NCBI GenBank assembly: GCA_024345305.1
Contig: BRON01000002.1
Location: 1,116,001-1,180,000, forward strand
Length of the DNA: 64,000 nucleotides
Direction of reading: 5' to 3'
Source: Mrakia gelida
Taxonomy: Eukaryota; Basidiomycota; Tremellomycetes; Cystofilobasidiales; Mrakiaceae
Shown in pieces: positions 21,628 through 32,972 of this stretch; position 1 is the stretch's first letter; every line of letters starts with the position of its first letter. The position numbers and the translations under genes were made by a program. A model generated the notes under the pieces. The model saw nothing but the letters and a program-made list of their open reading frames with translations, had not been told where the DNA came from and did no database searches.

Positions 21628-24614
21628 ATGTAAGTAGAATCATCGAGGCGAGCTCTCAGACGTCTGCTGATACCTCTATCTCTTCCACAGGTCTACCTAT
21701 CAAGTCAAAGTCCCTCCCCCCTCCAAACCCTACGACGGAGGTGTGCTCAGTTCGTTCCCATCTCATTTTGCTTCTGTCCCTTGGCCGTCTCCTTTTTTCA
21801 CTCACCTCACTCACCACCTTCTCATACTTTTCTGCTTCGTATCACAGAGGTCAAAGGTTCGTTCGATCGTTTTGTTCGAGCTGGAGAGAGGTCGAGGAGG
21901 AGGGGAGGAGAGCACCGAGCTCACGTTCGGTCTTGAGCGAACGCCCCATGTTGACCTCTCCCTTCTTCCCATCTCTCTCTTCCCTCTTGTCCAGGAAACC
22001 AAATCGTCAACGAGCGAGGAGAGGAAGTCATCTTGAAGGGGGCGGGATTGGGAGGATGGCTCAACGTGAGTGGCTTCTTTCTTCGATGCTGAGCTCGTTC
22101 ATCTCGGGCCGTTCGTCTGCAGCCCATCTCGTCCTCCTTGCTTTTCCTCGCCGGGCTGGAACTGACAGTCACGTTTATTTCTCTCCTTACAAAAAGATGG
22201 AGAACTTCATCACCGGTACGTCCTTGCATCTCGTATCTGTCTGGCTACGCTCGGAGCTCGGAGGGACGAGCTCGTAAAGCTCGCGAGCTGACTTCGACCT
22301 CGTCTTTCCCTCAGGTTACCCTGGTCACGAAGACGGGATGAGAAGGTCCCTCAAAGGAGTGATGGGCCATGAGAAGTACGATCGATACTTCAACGGCTTC
22401 CTCGAGCATTTCTTCACCGAGAAGGACGCCGAGTTCTTCGCTTCGGTGAGTCGTTTGCTGCTCTCGACCATCTCTCCTTTCTCTCAGTCGAGCTCGAGCT
22501 TACCTTCTCGCCTTCTCTACTCGCAGCTTGGATTGAACTGCATTCGAGTCCCTTTCAACTACCGACACCTCGAGTCTGAGTGAGTCTTCAGACGCGTCGA
22601 GCTGTCGCGAGCTGGAGACTGACCTTCCTCTTCTTCTTTCTTCTTCGCCTCGCAGCGATGCACCGGGTGTCTGGCTCGAGACTGGATTCCAATGGCTCGA
22701 GCGAGTCGTCAACCTCTGCTCAGCTCAAGGGATCTTCGTCATTCCCGACCTTCACGCCGCTCCCGGAGGTCAAAACATCGACTGTTCGTTATTTCTTCTC
22801 TTATCTTGCTTCGAGAAGCGTCGAAACTGACGCCGTTTTATGCCTTCATCTTTCCACAGGGCACGCTGACACCGGAGTCCACCGAGCCTTGTTCTTCGAG
22901 TACCGAGACTTCCAGACTCGTGCCATCAACCTCTGGAAGGAGATCGCTCGAAGGTACAAGGGAAACACCTGGATCGCCGGCTGGAACATCCTCAACGAGC
23001 CTACGGACCCTGAACACACTCGGATTGTCGGTGAGTCCGTCTTCAAGGCTGGGAGAAGGGGAAATGAGGAGGAAGAGGGACGGGTTTGAGCGCTTCGAAT
23101 CAGGCGACGCGTCGACCTTCTCGTCTCTCGTCCTCTCGCCGATGACTGACCCATTCCTTCCCTTCGCCCCTTCCTATCTTCCACAGCCTGGTATGACCGA
23201 GCTGAGAAGGAGATCAGAGCCATTGATCCGGATCACATCTTATTCATCGTGAGTTTGCGTTCGCTCCCCTCTTCGACTCGACCGACTCCTCCTTCGACGC
23301 TTCCCCCCTCTCGCATCTTCCGAGCTACGCTGACTATCTCTTGCTTTCCCGTGCTCTCTGATAGGACGGGAATACCTGGGCTGCCGACTTCTCACACTTC
23401 AAGGAGCCTCTCCCCAACTCTGTGTGCGTTTCTCATTTCGTTTCGCGTCGAGATCAGAAGTCGCGTCGAAGCTGATTTCTCCTACACCTTCCCCTCTTCA
23501 GCTACGCTTACCACGACTACACGAACTACGGATTCCCAGCAGGAGGAGGATACCAAGCTACCGAGGACCAGAAGGCGAAGTTGAAGAAGAGTTTCGAGAG
23601 GAAGGTCGAGTTCATGAAGTCTCACAACGGACCGATGTGGAACGGAGAGTGAGTCCATCGCACCTCTCTCTTCGAGACCCGCTTCTCGACGCCCGTTTCT
23701 GAGTCAAGAAGACTGGGTGCTCGAGGGAGAGCGGAGGACGAGACTTCGAGACGCGTCGATTTGACTCGATTTCCGCCGTTTCTGACTCGCTTTCGTCTCT
23801 TCTTCGCTTTTTGTCAGGTTCGGACCCGTTTACGAGAGTGCTTTAGATGGGCCTGGATGGGAGAAGAAGAACGAGGAGAGGTACACCGTTCTCAGGGATC
23901 AGCTCGACATGTGAGTTTTCGCCTCGAGATCGCGACGCGTCGTCTCTCGATGCTGATTTCCTCATCCTCCTCTTCTCCAGCTACACCGAAGCGAGGTCGA
24001 GCTGGACCATCTGGCTCTACAAGGACATAGGCTTCCAGGGAATGGTGTACACCGACCCGGAAGGCCCTTACATCAAGCTCCTCGCTCCCTTCCTCGCGAA
24101 GAAGAAGCGTCTCGCAGCGGACGAGTGGGGAACGGATCTCAGCACGGTTCAACACGTACGTACTGACGCTCTCTCTACCTTTCTCGATTCGCCGTCGCGT
24201 CGTTTACGAGACCTGACTTCCTCGCTTCTCTTCAAAACAGATCTTCCAACCTCTCGAAGATTGGCTCGAGAAGGAGGTCCCCTCGATCAAGCACCGCTAC
24301 CCGCCCATGTGGAACACTTCGACCCACGTCGGTCGATTGGTACGAAACATCCTGCTCAGCGAGGAGCTCTATCCTCAAGTGAGTTTCTAGCGTTCAACTT
24401 GAAGATGGAGTCGACAACCTCGACGCGTCGACTCTTCCTTCCTTCGCGACCGAGACTGATCTTGTCCCCTTCCATCTTCTCCTGGCTTTCAAAGTTCGCC
24501 GAATACTTCAAGGATCTCAGCTTCGAGCAGATCGACGCTCTCACCTCCTCGTTCGCGTTGGAGAACTGCAAACAAAGGGAGGGTCTCAACGAGATCCTTC
24601 GTTCCCGAGCTTGA
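21628..24614 (+). CDS. GH5 family glycoside hydrolase, probably intracellular
   Basis: Retaining beta-glycosidase of family GH5. The TIM-barrel motifs are clear: GAGLGGWLN, then MENFITGYPGHEDG, LGLNCIRVPFNYRHLE, IPDLHAAPGGQNIDWH, the acid/base Glu in NILNEPTDPEH, YAYHDYTNYGFPAGGG, and the nucleophile Glu in WNGEFGPVY. About 16 exons. The start codon appears to be split by an intron: AT at 21628-21629, intron 21630-21690, then G at 21691, giving MSTYQVKVPPPSKP. No other in-frame Met precedes the catalytic domain except the one in MENF. No signal peptide is visible, so a cytosolic role like that of the S. cerevisiae YBR056W-type GH5 proteins is more likely than a secreted exoglucanase (inference). 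Substrate (glucan, steryl glucoside or glycolipid) is not determinable. Stop TGA at 24612-24614. Confidence 0.85.
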
Positions 24615-25047
24615 TCCCAGTCGAATGTGTCTATCTTCTTCTTCTCCTAACTAATGAACCCTTCACGCTTCTAACTCTCGAACATCAAGAGAACGAAAGA
24701 GGGTGATATGGATTGCGAACTGAGCGAGAAAGTTGCGACGCGTCGAAAGAAGACTCCGTGCGCCTTCCTTACCCTCAAGATTCTCCCCCATAGATATCAG
24801 ATGCACTTTTAGATATCTTGACGCCCAAAGCTGGGATAGAAGAAGGTTCAGAGCTTCGATACAGCTGCTCGTTCGTTTCAACTCGCGTCGCTCTCGTCTT
24901 GCGATTCAAGTGTTGAGAGCTCGCGAATCTTCACTGCTTTTCTTCGAATCCACTTATTTGCTCGGAAATAGACAGATTTTGACGGGAAACGTCGTGCCCA
25001 GAGTTTTCGCGAAGGGTATAAGACGAAGAAAGTCGAGCGTTCCTTTC

Positions 25048-25244
25048 CACTGGCGTCCTTGATAGGAGAGGAGCTAACAGATAACGTCTGTAAACCGGCA
25101 GAACCAAACCCTGGTGGAATGGTTGCTGGATCGGTCCCGACATCACTCACGTACGACGAGTGAGAGTAGATCGCTCCGTCAACGTTCCTGGTGAATGAAA
25201 ACGGCTGCTCGAATCCGCGTAGTCCTTCTTCCGTTTCTTTTTTT
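25048..25244 (+). repeat. Repeat core A1
   Basis: Begins CACTGGCGTCCTTGATAGG and includes a perfect 5-bp hairpin ACAGA-TAACG-TCTGT followed by AAACCGGC, then GCTGGATCGGTCCCGAC. Ends at a 7-nt T run at 25238. Preceded by the box-3 sequence TTTTCGCGAAGGGTATAAG. Orientation matches every other copy. Confidence 0.7.
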
Positions 25245-25711
25245 GCTTCGCATATCTTCGAATTGTGAGAAGGTAATACGAGACTGGATAAAGCTGGGGT
25301 ACCGAGTCGTTAGAGAGGGAAAGAAGGGAAGACAGAGCGAGGCTTGCGCTTTTGACGGGCCAGTCTAAACGACGATGAGACGCGTCGGCCGTGGAGGTTT
25401 GCGCCTCGTCCCGCCATCTTTTTACTCCCGTCTCCCGATCTCCTTTTCTTCCCACTCTCGCGGGAATAGAGGCTCATTGCTTGAAAGGGAAGTTCTCATT
25501 TGTGCAAGCGCAAAGAAACGAGAGACGAACAAAAGCTCGACGCGTCGAAAATGACGGAGAGCTTCAAGGCGCGAAGATTGGAGTCGGGAGGAGAGGGTTG
25601 GAGGTTCAACCGCTTTGCTGGCGAAAAGGACGTATCGGTCGAGAGTTCACAAGGCTGCGTCCAGACTTTCCGCGAAGGGTAGATGAAGAAGACTTCGAGA
25701 CTTTGTTTTTT

Positions 25712-25880
25712 GCTGGCGTCCTTGATAGGCGAGGAGCCATGAGATACGGTCTCTAAACCGGTTGAACTGTTTCCTATTGAAACGATTGCTGGATCGGTCC
25801 CGGCATCACACATACAGTGAGGGCAGATCAACTCCGTCGTCGTTCAAAGCGAATCGCGACGGCAGCTGTGACGCGTAGGC
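25712..25880 (+). repeat. Repeat core A2
   Basis: Begins GCTGGCGTCCTTGATAGGCG. The hairpin region reads GAGATACGGTCTC followed by TAAACCGG. It includes GCTGGATCGGTCCCGGC (a perfect 5-bp stem around a 7-nt loop) and an ACAGTGAGGGCAGATC tail ending GACGCGTAGG, shared with copy B3. Confidence 0.7.
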
Positions 25881-26354
25881 TGGAACATCAATGTTCATCC
25901 CCATCACTCTTTGGGTCTTATCTTTTTCGTACTCAACTTATGAGAGAGAAGATGGAAGCCTGAGCTGGGTCTGGAGGAGGGCATGGACTTTTCGCGGGTC
26001 TCTCAGTCCAGTTCCAAACGAGGAGGGAACGCGTCGGCCGTCGACGTTTCGTCCCGCCATCTTTCACTCCCCTCCCGGATCTTCTATCCCGATCTTCCCT
26101 CCGCTACTTTGGGTGCTTGGTGAGAATCGGAGATGCTCGAGGAATGAGTGCAAAGAGGAGAGGATTGAGAAGCGAAACAAAAGCTTGACGCATCGAATGG
26201 GAAAGAGAGACGAGGATTGACGGCTCGGCGCTAGCTCGATGAACGTCGGAGGCCTCCCTTCCAGCAAAGAAGAATTATGACGTTGGTAAGATGACTCGAG
26301 TGCGTCCAGCATTTTCTCAGAGGGTACATGAGGCAAACGTCGAGATTTTCTTTC

Positions 26355-26531
26355 CACTGGCGTTCTCGATAGGCGAGTGGCCAGGAGCGTAATGGCTCTA
26401 AACCGGCTGAATCGCCCCCAGGTGGGATGGTTACTGGATCGATCCCGAAGTCACACATACGGTGATAGCTGAACGCTACCGTGGAAATTCCTGGTGAATT
26501 GAAGCGGCGGTTTGATCGCGGTCCTTTTTTT
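26355..26531 (+). repeat. Repeat core A3
   Basis: Nearly identical to copy B2, 25 kb away: CACTGGCGTTCTCGATAGGC, hairpin GAGC-GTAATG-GCTC, the palindrome GGATCGATCC, a second hairpin ACGGTGATAGC...GCTACCGT, then GCGGCGGTTTGATCGCGG and a 7-nt T run (26525-26531). Confidence 0.75.
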
Positions 26532-27132
26532 CCTTTTGCCCTTTTTCGCTCATCACCTTTGTTGATACACTCAAAAGCCGGGACGAGAGAAGAGAGTTTC
26601 AGGAATTTTATCACAGAAGGCTGGGAAAGGAAGAGGGGGGCTTTGCTCCTTCCAAGCAAGTCCAGATGACGACCAGACGCGTCCTGCGTCGCGCGTCGCC
26701 GACTTTCCCTCCCTTCGGATTTCCTTCTTTCTCAACCTAATTGCAAGGACTATGATTCGGATGAGAGCGATCCCGACTTCTGTCAAGCAAAGGCCATTTA
26801 TCTGCAGCAGAGCTTCCTGCGAAGGAAGACGCCAAAAGTCGAACGAAGAAGAGGGTGGGTTCGGGCGAAAGAGCGAGGACCTGCAGGCGACCAGCTCAGT
26901 AAAATGTTGAGCAGGAACATGCTCAAGGGGACACGGAGTAGATACGTCCAGTGCGACGAGCGCGAAGAGCAGAGAAAACGCGAAGAAAAACAAACTTCAC
27001 GTGAGCTCACGCTCTCGGCTGGAAACACAAGCGACTCCCGAGCCCTGCTTTCCTCCTCCAAACATCCTCCTTCCCTCCTCCCCCTTCTCAAGCCCCAGCC
27101 TTCCCCATCTCCCCCACTCAACTCTTCGCAAG

Positions 27133-28458
27133 ATGGACGCCCTCGAATCCTTCGTCTCTTCGTTCGTTTGCTCTCTGTTCCCTCGACCTTATCAGCCCTC
27201 GAACGAACCAAGCTCTCCCCGCTGACGTCCCTCCTTCCTTCCCTCTCTCGTTTCGCTTCTTCTCCTTCGCTTCGCCAGACCAGCAGCTCACGACCTCCTC
27301 GCCATCGTCAAGGGAGCCAGGAACGGATTGGTTTATGGAGTTAAGATCAGGTGGGCTCGGACTCTGGGGAGTGAAGGAGGCAAAGGAGGGAGGGAGGAGG
27401 GAGGAACGAGAGCTGATGGATTGGGTTGGGTTGGGTTCATTCGTTAGATTCCCTCATGCTTTGGTGATGGCGTTGCTGTTCCATAAGGGAGATTGGAAGG
27501 CTAAGGTGGTGAGTTTTGACGCTTTATTACTCAGCGAAGTCTAGGAGGAGATGGGTCGACGAGACGAGCGAACGCTGACCTTGAGCTCTCGATCCTCCTC
27601 CCTTCTCCCCTCCCTCCCTCCCTCTCGTCTCGCCTTCTCGCCGCATCCGATCTCTCGCGCCACTTGCTTCGTTGACGATCTCCCGACCAGTCCTTCGTCC
27701 TCAAAGCGACCAAGTCGCACGCTCTCAACCTGATGAAGTTCGTCACAGCCTACAAGACGCTCATGCTGCTTCAGCGAAAGGTCAACGGAGGAAAGGAACG
27801 ATCACTGGACACCTTTGTCGCTGGAGCGTTGGGTGGGTACATGACGTTTGGGGAGAGGACGGCTGTTAATGAGCAGGTGAGTCGTTCGTTCGGGTGTCGA
27901 GATAAGGAAGAAGCAGAGAGGACACTGACTTTGAGTTCCGTTTCGACAGATCGTGCTTTACGTCGCTTCGAGGTTCGTGCTCCTCTTGCTCTCTTTCGGA
28001 ACCTTCTCTCGCTCGCTGCTGACCTAGACGTCACTTTGATGCTTACAGGGTCCTCGCTTCCTTCCTTCCTCGAGCTTCGCCAGTGCCTCCTCGTCCGTCA
28101 GTCGCGTCAGGTCAACCTGCTGGTCCGATTCGACCTGTCCCTCCTGCGGCGGTGCCTTTCAGTTCGTCCTCACCCCCTTCAGACCTCTTTTTGAACTCTT
28201 TCTGACTTTGATCGTGGTCTGTGCAGGTCTGTTCGCGAGCTTGTCGTGGGGAATGGTCATGTGGGTGTTCAGGAATCGAGGAGAGACGCTGCAAGGTGAG
28301 TTCGCCGAGACTTCGAGTCCAGACGCGTCGAGGACTGTAGCTGACCCTCTTGTGCTACATTTTGGGTCTCAGGTGGTCTCGTCAACAGCATGTCCTACTT
28401 GTATGTGGATTCCGATCACTGGAAGAACCTCAAAACCCTGCTGTGGCACAACAAGTAG
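27133..28458 (+). CDS. Peroxisomal membrane protein 4 (PXMP4/PMP24-like, Tim17 family)
   Basis: Small multi-span peroxisomal membrane protein of the Tim17/22/23 superfamily. After splicing, the N-terminus reads MDALESFVSS followed by PAAHDLLAIVKGARNGLVYG, then VKIRFPHALVMALLF. It continues with KATKSHALNLMKFVTAYKTL, LLQRKVNGGKERSLDTFVAG, ALGGYMTFGERTAVNEQIVL, and C-terminal WGMVMWVFRNRGETLQGGLV, NSMSYLYVDSDHWKNL, KTLLWHNK. These blocks match human PXMP4 and fungal Pmp4 along the whole length. The start exon is short and uses a GTTCGT donor. Stop TAG at 28456-28458. The molecular function of the family is not established. It lies just downstream of repeat array A and 338 bp upstream of the APS kinase gene on the same strand. 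Confidence 0.9.
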
Positions 28459-28796
28459 CGCGGGGAGGACGTCGACGAGGAGGACTTCTTAGAACCACAG
28501 CACGGCGGACGACTCTTCGAAGCGATTTACGATATGTTCATGACCTCATACCAGACTGGGAAAACCTTTTCTTCTCTCGTCTCACGAGAACTGCTACCAA
28601 ACCTCGCCGAGATCAGAAAAACCACGAGCTCGCGTCGTCTTCGACGAATTCGTGAGAGCTCCCCGCAGACCCGAGCACGCCTTGAGCTTGCTTTCCACTC
28701 TCTTCTCTTGCCCTCGCTCCCTCGCTCCCTCAACACCCACGAGCCCCTCCCAAGCCAACTCAATCAACCTCCCTTCCACCTTCTCTACCTAAAACA
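28459..28796 (+). other. Intergenic region, PMP4 to MET14
   Basis: 3' flank of the peroxisomal gene and promoter or leader of the APS kinase gene. No CACGTG (Cbf1-type) site is visible here. No coding frame supported. Confidence 0.5.
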
Positions 28797-29900
28797 ATGG
28801 CTACCAACATCACTTTCCACCCCGGAGGTCCGTCGTTCTCTCAAGCTCGTTCAGCCCTCCACCTCCTCCCTTCTCGCTGACCTCTCCTTCCTCCTTGCTC
28901 TCGCTCTCGTTCTACCAGCGGTCTCCACTGAGGAGCGAGCTGAGCTTCTCGGCCAGAAGGGAGCTACCATCTGGCTCACTGGACTCAGTGCTTCTGGAAA
29001 GGTGAGCACTTACCCCTACCTGCAAAAGAGGAAGAAGAGAAAAGGAGAGCTCGAGCTCAAGCTGAACCCGACTTGTTCCCTTCCCTCGTTGTTTCGTTGC
29101 CAGTCCACCATCGCCACCGCTCTCGAGCAGCACCTTCTCCACCTCAAGCTTCACGCTTTCAGGCTCGATGGAGATAACGTCAGGTTCGGGTTGAACAAGG
29201 TCAGTCTCGCCGGCCTCAAAAGCTCGGGTCGAAGGGAGGGAGGGAGGTTGGGAGATGACGAGCTCGACGGGAGGAGGGCTGACTTTTGTTTCTTTCGTTT
29301 CTCTTCGTTTTCGCGATGTATTAGGACCTTGGATTCTCGCCTAAGGATCGAGAGGAGAACATCCGAAGGATTGGAGAGGTGCGTCTATCCCTTTCTCTGC
29401 CTGAGTTTGCTGAGAGGAGCTCGTTTCGGAGGGCTGAAGCTGACCCTCCCCTCCCTCGTTCTCGTCTTCAGGTCTCCCTTCTTTTCTCTCAATCCTCAAC
29501 CCTCACCGTCACTGCTTTCATCTCCCCCTGTACGTTTGCTCGCGACCACTACCGGCTGTTTCCCCTCCCACTGACTTCAACCCTCCTCCCCTCTCGTTCT
29601 TTCGCACCAGACAAATCCGACCGAGACCTCGCTCGAGCCCTCCACGCCGCCTCTTCCCCCCCAACCCCCTTCATCGAGGTCTTCGTCGATGCTCCTCTCT
29701 CCGTCGTCGAGTCTCGAGATCCCAAGGGTCTCTACAAGAAGGCTCGTGCCGGAGAGATCAAGGAGTTCACCGGGATCTCCTCGCCTTACGAGGAGCCCGA
29801 CGCGCCGGAGATTGTGATCAAGACGGACGAGCTGAGCGTGGAGGGAGCGGTGGAGAAGATCTTTGGGTACTTGGTTGAGAAGGGACTTGTGAAGATTTAG
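28797..29900 (+). CDS. MET14: Adenylylsulfate (APS) kinase
   Basis: Phosphorylates APS to PAPS in sulfate assimilation, in the cytosol. About 200 residues from six exons. After [10 protein letters not shown] comes the Walker A loop GLSASGKST, assembled across an intron, then the APS-binding [43 protein letters not shown] and [13 protein letters not shown]. The C-terminal blocks [19 protein letters not shown] and [11 protein letters not shown] are typical. Length and order match fungal Met14 with no fusion to ATP sulfurylase. Start ATG at 28797, stop TAG at 29898-29900. Confidence 0.95.
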
Positions 29901-30728
29901 ATGGCTGTTGCAACTTGAACTGCTGGAGGAGACTGCGAGGGAGGGAGAGAGAGAGGGGACGCAACGGCGACAGCGAGAACGAGGACGAGACGAGACGAGA
30001 CGAGACGAGGTTGATTCCTCGTTGCTCCTCCTTTGAATGACGAATTCCAGGTAACGTAGTGAGTTCGCACCTCCTGAAGCAGCGTCGAAGTTCTAGGCCA
30101 CGACGTTCACTCCGCTCGAGGAAACCTGCAGAGGCCAACGGGCATCGATTCGTCGACGAGGCGAACCAAAACTACCACAGTCGCCGCCCTTCTCCGCCCA
30201 GCAGAGAGTTGATTGAACTAAGCAAAGGTGATGTAGTAAGCTGAGGTTGCGAGCTGAACTCTGCAGGTGGTGTTCATTCCAGGTTCTGTGGACGAAGAGG
30301 AAGAAAAGAACGAGAGTCAGCGCGCAGAGATCGAGAGGCGCCGTTGAGCGTCTCGAGCGGGAAGCTGGGAACCACGAACGCCCATGGAGATGAGGAGGAA
30401 AAGAGTATTACTTCGGACTCACTTGAGTTGATCGTGAATACCGTAAATTCGACGTCGAGGGTTCGAAGACGAGGAGAAGGAGCGATGCCGTCGCGTTTTG
30501 ACGAGGATCGAGCGTGTGACAGCTGGGAATAGTGGAAGAGGGGAGGATAATGGAGTGTCAGCCGAGTAAAACTTAGAGAAGAGGTGGTACAAGGGATGGA
30601 AGGGAACCCAGCAGCGCGAGAAGAAGGAACAGAGCCGGGGCCGAGACGCGACGACCTCAAGGAAGGAGCGAAGACGTACTGTTGAGCTCCTCAAACGAAG
30701 AGAGGAACCACGTGGTGCCTCACTCTCG
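29901..30728. other. Convergent intergenic region with intron-like minus-strand signals
   Basis: Lies between the stops of MET14 (plus) and the LRR-like gene (minus). It starts with a short (ACGAG)n repeat at about 29984-30009. On the minus strand, two intron-like segments are visible (GTACGT...CTGACA...CCCAG at about 30670-30530, and GTGAGT...GCTGAC...CACAG at about 30420-30290). They could be 3'-UTR introns or extra exons of the LRR-like gene; I cannot decide, and no family resemblance was found in the open frames. Confidence 0.35.
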
Positions 30729-32307
30729 TCAGTTTACAAACACCTCCACCCACCCAGCTCTCCTCCCCTTCATCGCCGATCTCACCACCCTCAACGACCG
30801 CGCGTCGAACTCGTCGTCCTCCACCTCCTCCTCTCGATCCATCCCTCTCAACCCCAACACCTTCAGCAACGTCCAGCACTCCTTCCCTCCCGTCCAAGGT
30901 AGGAGAGCGACCTCCGTTGGCTTGAGAGCTGGAGACGTCCACGAGAGATCGAGGTGCTGAGGAGAGGAGAGGGGAAGGGAAGTCGCGAGTGAGCTAAAGG
31001 TCGAACATAGAGGACGCGTAGAAGAGGAGAGACGAAGAGGAACTGACCTGAAGAAGGGGAGTAGCCAAAGCGAGCTTGCGAAGGATGGATACCGTAGGGA
31101 ACGAGCTTGAGGACGATCCGACGGGGTAGAGACGAACGCCAGCGAGAGAGAGGACGCGAAGGTGGCCTGGGAGGGTTGGGAGGATGGTCGAGAGGTTGAG
31201 GTGCGCTGCAGCGAAGGCGAGGGAGAGAGAGATGATGGGTGTGGGAGTCGGGGGTGTGGTGTGAAGTGGAAGGAGGAGTTGCTTGATCGTGGAGTGAGGG
31301 AGGGAAGTCGAGGTGAGGTCGAGGGTCGTCCATCCTATTTCTCCCTTCTCCGATGCTCCCTCGTCGTCGCTCTCTTCCTCCCAGTCGTCCCCTTCCGACT
31401 CATCCTCGATGTCCCACTTCCTAAAGTCCCAAAGCAGATCCCTCGCTCCCTCTTCACTGAGTCCTCTGCGTTGATGTCCGGCGAGCGAGACGAGACCTTC
31501 TCGAAGGTGGCGAGGGAGTTGGGAGAGGTCGTGGGTTGAGATGAGGGGGAGGAGGGCTTGCAAGCAAGAGACGAGGAGACGAGGAGGTCCATGGGTAGTT
31601 GGGAGAAGGTAGAGAGGGCAGAACGAAGGGAGGAGGGTGTGTGCGAGGAGGAGTGAACGATCCTGGGAGGAGAGGAGGGAGGAGCTGTGATCAGATCGAC
31701 GGCTTTGTGCTTGACTTGAGAGCGTCCACGATTTTGGAGGAGGAGGTCCGGAGGGAGCTCTTCGGGAAGGTGTGTATGTTGAACGAGAACCTGCTCGAGT
31801 AGTCGAAGAGGAGGTGGAGGAGGGAGAGGAAGTGCGAACTGGATGAGGGTTGTCGGACGATTCGAGCTCATCCAGTTGAGCAGGAGGTGGGGGAGGATAG
31901 AAGACGTTGGGATTCGAGGATCGATGGAGGGCTTGATCCTTCCGTCGCTGCTCCCTCCTAGAGACGAGAACCAGTCATCGTAAAGACAAGAAAGAGGAAG
32001 GGGTCAGCGAGGGAAGAAGAGAAGGAGAGGAAGGAAGGAAGGTCGAAGCTCACCTCATGTCATTCAAGAGAGGATTGACCCCCCTCTGGACTCGCTCCTT
32101 CTCTCGAGGTTCAAGACTAGAGCCCGAGAGAGACTTGAATAGCTGAGCGACGGTCGAGCGGTAGTCTCCTTTAACCATACTCACTCCAGAATCGGAGTGG
32201 ACGTCGTTGGGAGGAAGGGCGAGGTCGAAAGCTCGGGAGGTGGAGTTCGTTTCGTCGTCAGGCTCGCTTTTTTGGTCAAGTTTTTCCCTCTCATGGAGAC
32301 GTCGCAT
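30729..32307 (-). CDS. LRR-like protein of unknown function
   Basis: I do not recognise the family. Model: exon 1 from ATG 32307 (MRRLHEREKLDQ; a basic/acidic N-terminus) to NPLLNDMR, a long exon 2 continuing REQRRKDQALHRSSNPNVFY with a proline-rich stretch (PPPPPAQLDELES), then a helical segment (LLLAHTLLPSFCPLYLLP, SCLQALLPLISTHDLSQLP). Leucine-rich-repeat-like phrases follow: WTTLDLTSTSL, IISLSLAFAAAHLNLSTIL, LRVLSLAGVRL. After an intron at 31047-30957 come HLDLSWTSPAL and VLGLRGMD, ending RRAGWVEVFVN and a TGA at 30729-30731. An acidic patch (SEGDDWEEESDDE) lies in the middle. The frame is also open upstream of 32307 (LLLDVLRLDLLWTF), so the true start may be farther 5'. Existence of a gene is well supported by spliced frame continuity; exact ends are not. 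Confidence 0.6.
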
Positions 32308-32972
32308 AGGACGTTGTCGATACGGGGTTTTGAAGGTCCATAAGAGGTCAAGACGGAGAACGTCGAGCAGCAGCGCTCAAGTCGTCGCTCCGCCAGAAAG
32401 TTGCTCTCCCTCCTCTCGATCCGAGAGCACGAGAGTGGATTCGCGTGGCAAAACGAGAAAGGATGATTCCACATCAAGATATGGATGAAAAAGAGCATAG
32501 ACTAGAGAAGACAAGGGGGAGGCACCGCGAAGTCCGAGGTTGAGTTCGAGTCGACGCGTTCGAACAACTGCCAACGGAGAAGCGAGTTCGTTACCGATCG
32601 ATATCGAGGCAGCACAGGAGAAGAAGGGGGTACGTAAAGCTTACCTGAGTGACTGAGGGAACGAACTGAGAAGGGAGGCGATGGCCGACGAGATATTCGA
32701 GCGAGACGCGACGCGACGAGTTCACAAGTGGACGCCCAACGTAGCCAAGATGTTTGACAAGACGTCGGCGTCCGACTGAGGCTGCGAGATAAGGTACGAG
32801 AAGCGGATAGATCAGCTTAGAGAGCGTGTCATGGATCAGGAAGCGCAGAGGGAGACAACAAAACGAAACTCACCTCTTCCTCCACCCAAGCCACGATCTC
32901 CCAGCTCAATCTCTCTTCCCTCCTCTTCTGCTCCTTCTCCGCGATCCCATCATCCCCCCAGGTGTTCTTGAT
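32308..32972 (-). other. Intergenic region holding the former 3' end of F-box paralogue B
   Basis: The first ~100 bases downstream (minus strand) of the F-box paralogue's TAG still read as its C-terminus (see findings). They are followed by a normal-looking intron (GTGAGT...CTGATC...CGCAG) and a short open exon. The remainder is the 5' flank of the LRR-like gene. Confidence 0.45.

Larger units (their letters stand above)
24615..27132. repeat. Gene-poor block with tandem repeat array A (three units)
   Basis: About 2.5 kb without a supported gene. It holds three diverged direct repeats of about 650 bp (core starts at 25048, 25712 and 26355) plus degenerate flanking remnants near 24740 and 26660-26870. 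A full unit reads: box 1 (GTCCCGCCATCTTT after CGTCGGCCGT), box 2 (AAAGCTCGACGCGTCGAA), box 3 (GCGTCCAGACTTTC, GCGAAGGGTA), the core, then box 5 (GTTCCTGGTGAATGAAAACG). The same family forms array B at 50.9-54.0 kb. The last 250 bp are the promoter of the peroxisomal membrane protein gene. Confidence 0.75.

Noticed and set aside
16318..24614. ZNG1-XKS1-GH5 as a functional pentose/sugar cluster
   Set aside because: Same strand and adjacent, but fungi of this kind do not use operons and zinc chaperone activity is unrelated; nothing supports co-regulation.
24878..26659. Minus-strand open frames in the repeats with similar peptides (DPATIPPG, SAGLEPL)
   Set aside because: The likeness comes from nucleotide identity: copies slip out of frame with each other and B5 and B6 have stops in this frame, so coding is not conserved.
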